This document shows, one piece after another, positions 12,726 to 15,668 of a DNA stretch of 15,668 bases. Numbering within the stretch: the stretch's first letter is position 1; each line of letters opens with the position of its first letter. The notes beneath the pieces are model-generated. The model saw only the letters and a program-made list of their open reading frames with translations, had not been told where the DNA came from and ran no database searches. This DNA is from Candidatus Latescibacterota bacterium (lineage in GTDB: Bacteria; Latescibacterota; 4484-107; B68-G9), in the NCBI GenBank assembly GCA_012962735.1, contig DTXA01000112.1, forward strand, positions 1 to 15,668, written 5' to 3'. The translations under genes were made by a program, and so were the position numbers.

Positions 12726-13397
12726 ATGGCTCAGAATTATGGGGCACTTACCGTCATCGCCCTGGCCGCAATCCTTCTTTTCTCGGGCTGTGGCCGAGAG
12801 TCCGAGGTGAACACAGAGATGGAAGGGCTTTACATCGCCCTCCAACCATTCGGCGAAGTCCCGGACGAGGTTTTGGAGTTCTTAAGGGGGGAACTCCCCA
12901 AACGTCTCTTCGGCATACGTGTAAGAAAAATTAAGCCCCCTCCCATCCCGAAAGACGCCTACGACCCATCCCGCGGGCAGTACCTATCGGGACCCCTCCT
13001 CGGTTCCCTCCAGCTTCCAGAAGGCGCCGTAAAGGCCCTCGGGGTCGTGGACGAGGACCTTTATGCGCCCGGACTGAACTTCATCTTCGGCCAGGCGAGC
13101 TTAAACGGCATTGGTGGCATAATAGCCCTCGTCCGTCTGAGGCCCGAGTTCTGGGGAGAAAGGACGGGCGATCCTAAAGCCCTCTTCCTCTTGCGGGCGC
13201 TGAAGGAGGCCGTCCACGAGCTCAGCCATTCCTTCGGCCTCAGGCATTGCCCTGACCCCTCTTGTGTGATGCATTTCTCCAACACAATTTGGGATACCGA
13301 TAGGAAAGGGGCGGACTTCTGTGGGAGGTGCAGGAGCATCCTCGGGGCCCGGATGAGGGATATCATCGCAAAGTATAAAGTGCGGAATGCAAATTAA
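12726..13397 (+). CDS. Lipoprotein-type archaemetzincin (zinc metalloprotease family)
   Basis: 223 residues from the ATG at 12726; a longer frame from 12675 lacks a reason to be used. Residues 1-22 form a lipoprotein signal (LTVIALAAILLFSGC), with the lipid-bearing Cys at 22. The catalytic core reads HELSHSFGLRHC, the metzincin HExxHxxGxxH zinc site (H164, E165, H168, H174). The archaemetzincin cysteines follow (C175, C180, C199, C202), with Met182 of the Met-turn. These cysteines bind a second structural zinc. The Met-to-CxxC spacing is 16 residues, one fewer than the usual formulation. Family members are mostly described as soluble proteases of unknown substrate, so a membrane-anchored periplasmic form is unusual. 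Confidence 0.88.
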   Translation: MAQNYGALTVIALAAILLFSGCGRESEVNTEMEGLYIALQPFGEVPDEVLEFLRGELPKRLFGIRVRKIKPPPIPKDAYDPSRGQYLSGPLLGSLQLPEGAVKALGVVDEDLYAPGLNFIFGQASLNGIGGIIALVRLRPEFWGERTGDPKALFLLRALKEAVHELSHSFGLRHCPDPSCVMHFSNTIWDTDRKGADFCGRCRSILGARMRDIIAKYKVRNAN

Positions 13398-13413
13398 AAG
13401 ATGGGAGATGGCG

Positions 13414-13935
13414 ATGGAAGGCATAAAGGCCTCCGCCGCAGCGGCCAAGGTCCAGGCCGACGATTCCATGGTAATAGGTGGGAGCATCCTCCCCCACTAT
13501 GCCTCCGGGCAGGAGGGCAAGCTCAGAGCTTGTGCTGTGGTCCTGGAAGGGGAGGAGAAGCTCTGCCTCGTCTCGTGTGATGTAGGGACGAGATCTTCTG
13601 CGCCCGCCTGCAGGATGCGATCCTATCGGCGGTGGATAAAGCTATGAAAAAGTCCGCGGAAGCCGATATGTACTTCTGGCTCGGGGAGGAATCCTCGGTC
13701 GGCCAGAACAGCCGTCTTTTGTTGGAAGACGGCACGATATACTGGACCGGCCCTAAGGACGACGCGGTAAGGCCCACTGGTCCCTTCGACCCCGAGCTTC
13801 CCGTGCTTTGGTTCAGGAGGAGGGATGGAAGCTCGGAGACGCTCCTTTTCAACCACTCCACGCACAATATCGGGACCCGCAAGCCAGGCGTTCGATCTCC
13901 GGGTTTCTACGGGCTTGCAGCCCAGGAGTAGGTTA
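13414..13935 (+). pseudogene. Remnant of a neutral/alkaline ceramidase-like hydrolase gene (internal and 3' deletions, frameshift)
   Basis: The first part, from an ATG at 13414 with GGGAG 5 bases upstream, reads MEGIKASAAAAKVQADD...EEKLCLVSCDV, the N-terminal strand of neutral-ceramidase-like proteins. At about 13583-13587 the frame changes to EIFCARLQDAILSAVDKAMK, then GQNSRLLLEDGTIYWTGP, RPTGPFDPELPVLWF and NHSTHNIGTRKPG, ending at RSPGFYGLAAQE (TAG 13929-13931). The segment expected between SCDV and EIFC, which in intact relatives has the HTHSGP metal site, is missing, as is everything after LAAQE. Relatives are several hundred residues long, so this is dead. The family call is from motif memory and is moderately sure. 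Confidence 0.7.
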
Positions 13936-13975
13936 TATCTCGAAGTAACAGAGCTTCTATGTCGCAAGGTGATAG

Positions 13976-14554
13976 ATGTACAAAAGCTTATATCCCATCG
14001 CATGCCTCACCGACCCGCTTCAGGCGGCCTTCGCCAGGTCGCAGCTTAGAAGGCTTCCCGAGATGAGCGAATGGAGGAGCAGGAACGGCAGGCTCCTCAC
14101 CGAAAGGCTCGAGGTACCCGGAGTGAAGCCCCCGTATGTCCCGCCCGACAGGACGCACGTCTACTTCTTCTACCCCATAATGGTCCAGCCGGAGGAGCTG
14201 AGGGACGACCTCCCCGTGGATACCTTCAGGGAGGTGCTCTGCAGGGTCATGAGGGCCGAGGGGGTGAACCTGAGGGCTTAGCAGACCAGGCCGGTCCCGG
14301 CGCAGAGCCTCTTCCAGTTCGACGGGTACGGGAGGGGGTGCCCCTGGAGCTGTCCCCACGCGAGGGGGGATATACTACGACCCGGAGGAGTACACGGTGG
14401 CGGTGGACGTGTGCAGGAGGAGGGTGGTGCTCGGCCACAGCACCGATTCCTTCGGCCCCCCCAACGGTCCGGAGCTCACGCTGAGGCGTTCCACAAGGTC
14501 CTGGTGGAACACAGGTGGGAGTTCCTGGACATGGTGCAGATGGGTTCGGCCTGA
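13976..14554 (+). pseudogene. Remnant of a DegT/DnrJ/EryC1/StrS aminotransferase gene (C-terminal part, one nonsense codon, two frameshifts)
   Basis: The frame from 13976 reads YKSLYPIACLTDPLQAAFAR, SQLRRLPEMSEWRSRNGRLL and VYFFYPIMVQPEELRDDLPV, the C-terminal domain of PLP-dependent sugar aminotransferases. At 14279-14281 TAG replaces the Trp expected in NLRAWQTRPVPAQSLFQ. The sequence continues in frame as QTRPVPAQSLFQFDGYGRGC, then shifts near 14375 to DPEEYTVAVDVCRRRVVLGH and near 14480 to EAFHKVLVEHRWEFLDMVQM, ending at TGA 14552-14554. The whole N-terminal half, with the PLP lysine, is absent. The family is clear from the ordered motifs. It abuts the ceramidase relic, as if one deletion joined the two. 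Confidence 0.8.
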
Positions 14555-14598
14555 GGACCGTCGTCATCGTGGACGACCACTTCCCGGGGTGAGGGGAC

Positions 14599-15668
14599 AT
14601 GGACGACCTCGATGAAAAGGCGTTAGAGCATTTTCCCGGGCGTGTTGTGCGCAAGGATTTGGTCAACAACCTTAAAGGGCAGATGAACGTGCCCGCCTAT
14701 GTTCTGGAATATCTCTTAGGTAAGTATTGCGCCTCTGCCGATGGGCAGGTCATCGAGGCTGGACTTCGGGAGGTTAAGCGCATCTTAACGGAGCATTATG
14801 TCCGTCCTGATCAAGCCGAATGGTTCAAATCACGGGTGCGTGAGCGGGGCAGTCACCGGGTCATCGACAAGGTGAAGGTTCGCTTAGTCGAAACCGAGGA
14901 CAAATACTGGGCGAGTCTTATAAATTTGCAGATCGACAGGGTACACATAAGCGAGGAGTTGGTCCGGCGCTACGAAAGGCTCTTGGGAGGTGGGATTTGG
15001 GCTGTAGTGGAGTTAACGTATGACCCAGAGCTTGTCCACAAGGGTGAACTGCGTCCCTTCGTCATCCAGGAGCTTCGTCCCATCCAACTGGCGGGGGGCA
15101 ACCTTCTGGCGGAGGTGAGGGAGAAGCGGACGCACTTCTCCCGTAATGAGTGGATGGACCTGCTCCTGCGCAGCGTGGGTCTGGAGCCAGGAGCGCTACC
15201 TCAGCGACTGAAGATGCTCCATTTGTCCCGCCTCATCCCGCTGGTGGAGAACAACTACAACCTCGTGGAGTTCGGCCCACGAGGGACGGGGAAAAGTTAC
15301 GTGTATCGGGAAATCTCCCCTTACGCTATCTTGGTTTCCGGCGGGGAGGTCACAGTTCCAAGTTTATTCATCTCCCACGTCGGGCGCGGGCGCATCGGTC
15401 TGGTCGGGCTGTGGGATGTGGTCGCTTTCGATGAGGTGGCAGGACTGACACGTCTTGCTAACCCTCAGGCGATCAACTTGCTCAAAGACTACATGGAATC
15501 CGGCAGTTTCAGTAGGGGAAGGGAAGAGATTTCTGCCCTGGCAGCTCTGGTCTTTATCGGCAACATCAACATAGACATTGAAACCACCTTGCGCACAAGT
15601 CATCTGTTTACACCCTTCCCTGGTGAAATGCAGGACCTGGCTTTCCTCGACCGATTCCATGCTTATCT
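14599..15668 (+). CDS. brxL: BrxL, Lon-like AAA+ protein of BREX defence systems (C-terminus beyond window)
   Basis: The frame runs open for 356 codons to the right edge, starting at an ATG 3 bases after GAGGGG. The N-terminus is typical: HFPGRVVRKDLVNNLKG, VPAYVLEYLLGKYCAS, RPDQAEWFKSRVRERGSHRV. The ATPase shows Walker A FGPRGTGKSYVYREIS (K232, S233), Walker B GLWDVVAFDEVAGL (D278, E279) and VFIGNIN as sensor 1. Family proteins are about 680 residues, so roughly half is here, and the Lon-like C-terminal region lies outside. BrxL acts with other BREX proteins to block phage DNA replication; the protein forms rings on DNA. No BREX gene precedes it, although brxL is usually last in type I operons. 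By eye its GC content (near 52-55%) is lower than that of the neighbours, suggesting transfer. Confidence 0.93.
   Translation, partial: MDDLDEKALEHFPGRVVRKDLVNNLKGQMNVPAYVLEYLLGKYCASADGQVIEAGLREVKRILTEHYVRPDQAEWFKSRVRERGSHRVIDKVKVRLVETEDKYWASLINLQIDRVHISEELVRRYERLLGGGIWAVVELTYDPELVHKGELRPFVIQELRPIQLAGGNLLAEVREKRTHFSRNEWMDLLLRSVGLEPGALPQRLKMLHLSRLIPLVENNYNLVEFGPRGTGKSYVYREISPYAILVSGGEVTVPSLFISHVGRGRIGLVGLWDVVAFDEVAGLTRLANPQAINLLKDYMESGSFSRGREEISALAALVFIGNINIDIETTLRTSHLFTPFPGEMQDLAFLDRFHAY

Noticed and set aside
12102..12845. 247-codon minus-strand ORF across the aldehyde dehydrogenase end
   Set aside because: It overlaps the catalytic part of a clear aldehyde dehydrogenase and the start of the lipoprotein gene, and its sequence is low-complexity.
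1..15668. tRNA, rRNA, CRISPR array or complete insertion sequence
   Set aside because: No cloverleaf with a GTTCGA arm, no rRNA signature, no regularly spaced repeats and no transposase gene were seen on either strand.

Overview
The window is a GC-rich bacterial chromosome segment. A Gram-negative, diderm host is suggested by an AMIN-type N-acetylmuramoyl-L-alanine amidase, an LpxH-like phosphoesterase, a lipoprotein signal, sigma-54 regulation and HD-GYP signalling. The mix of a THEP1-type NTPase, Gfo/Idh and DegT proteins, a ceramidase-family relic, an archaemetzincin and a small microcompartment operon fits an uncultivated, possibly thermophilic lineage. The phylum cannot be fixed from the sequence alone.

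Left part (1-6150) is read leftwards. A compact run holds a Gfo/Idh oxidoreductase, a periplasmic amidase, a small VIT/CCC1-like membrane protein and a PAS-PAS-AAA+ sigma-54 activator cut by the left edge. A gap with decayed coding follows, then a THEP1-family NTPase with a candidate sigma-54 promoter, then a relic of an HD-domain signalling gene with an in-frame stop, then an LpxH-like phosphoesterase. The THEP1 and LpxH-like genes share a 34-bp upstream element that reads as a promoter.

Middle part (6290-12650) is read rightwards. It holds an HD-GYP protein, a polytopic membrane protein with an internal duplication, and a large alkaline-phosphatase-superfamily protein. The membrane-protein gene is bracketed by two inverted copies of a hairpin repeat. 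A 220-base leader that looks structured leads into a bacterial microcompartment operon: two BMC-H hexamer shell proteins, one BMC-P (EutN/CcmL) vertex protein and a CoA-acylating aldehyde dehydrogenase with an N-terminal encapsulation helix. No signature enzyme that would make the aldehyde is present in the window.

Right part (12650-15668) is accessory. It contains a lipoprotein-type archaemetzincin, the remains of a neutral-ceramidase-like gene and of a DegT-family aminotransferase gene (frameshifts, a nonsense codon and large deletions), and then the N-terminal half of BrxL, the Lon-like AAA+ protein of BREX phage defence. BrxL looks intact as far as it goes, and its GC content is lower than that of the neighbours. 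No other BREX gene is visible before it, so it begins a defence region to the right or is a stand-alone BrxL. The most interesting points are the minimal microcompartment operon with its leader, the sigma-54 promoter together with the activator gene, the hairpin pair, and BrxL next to eroded genes.
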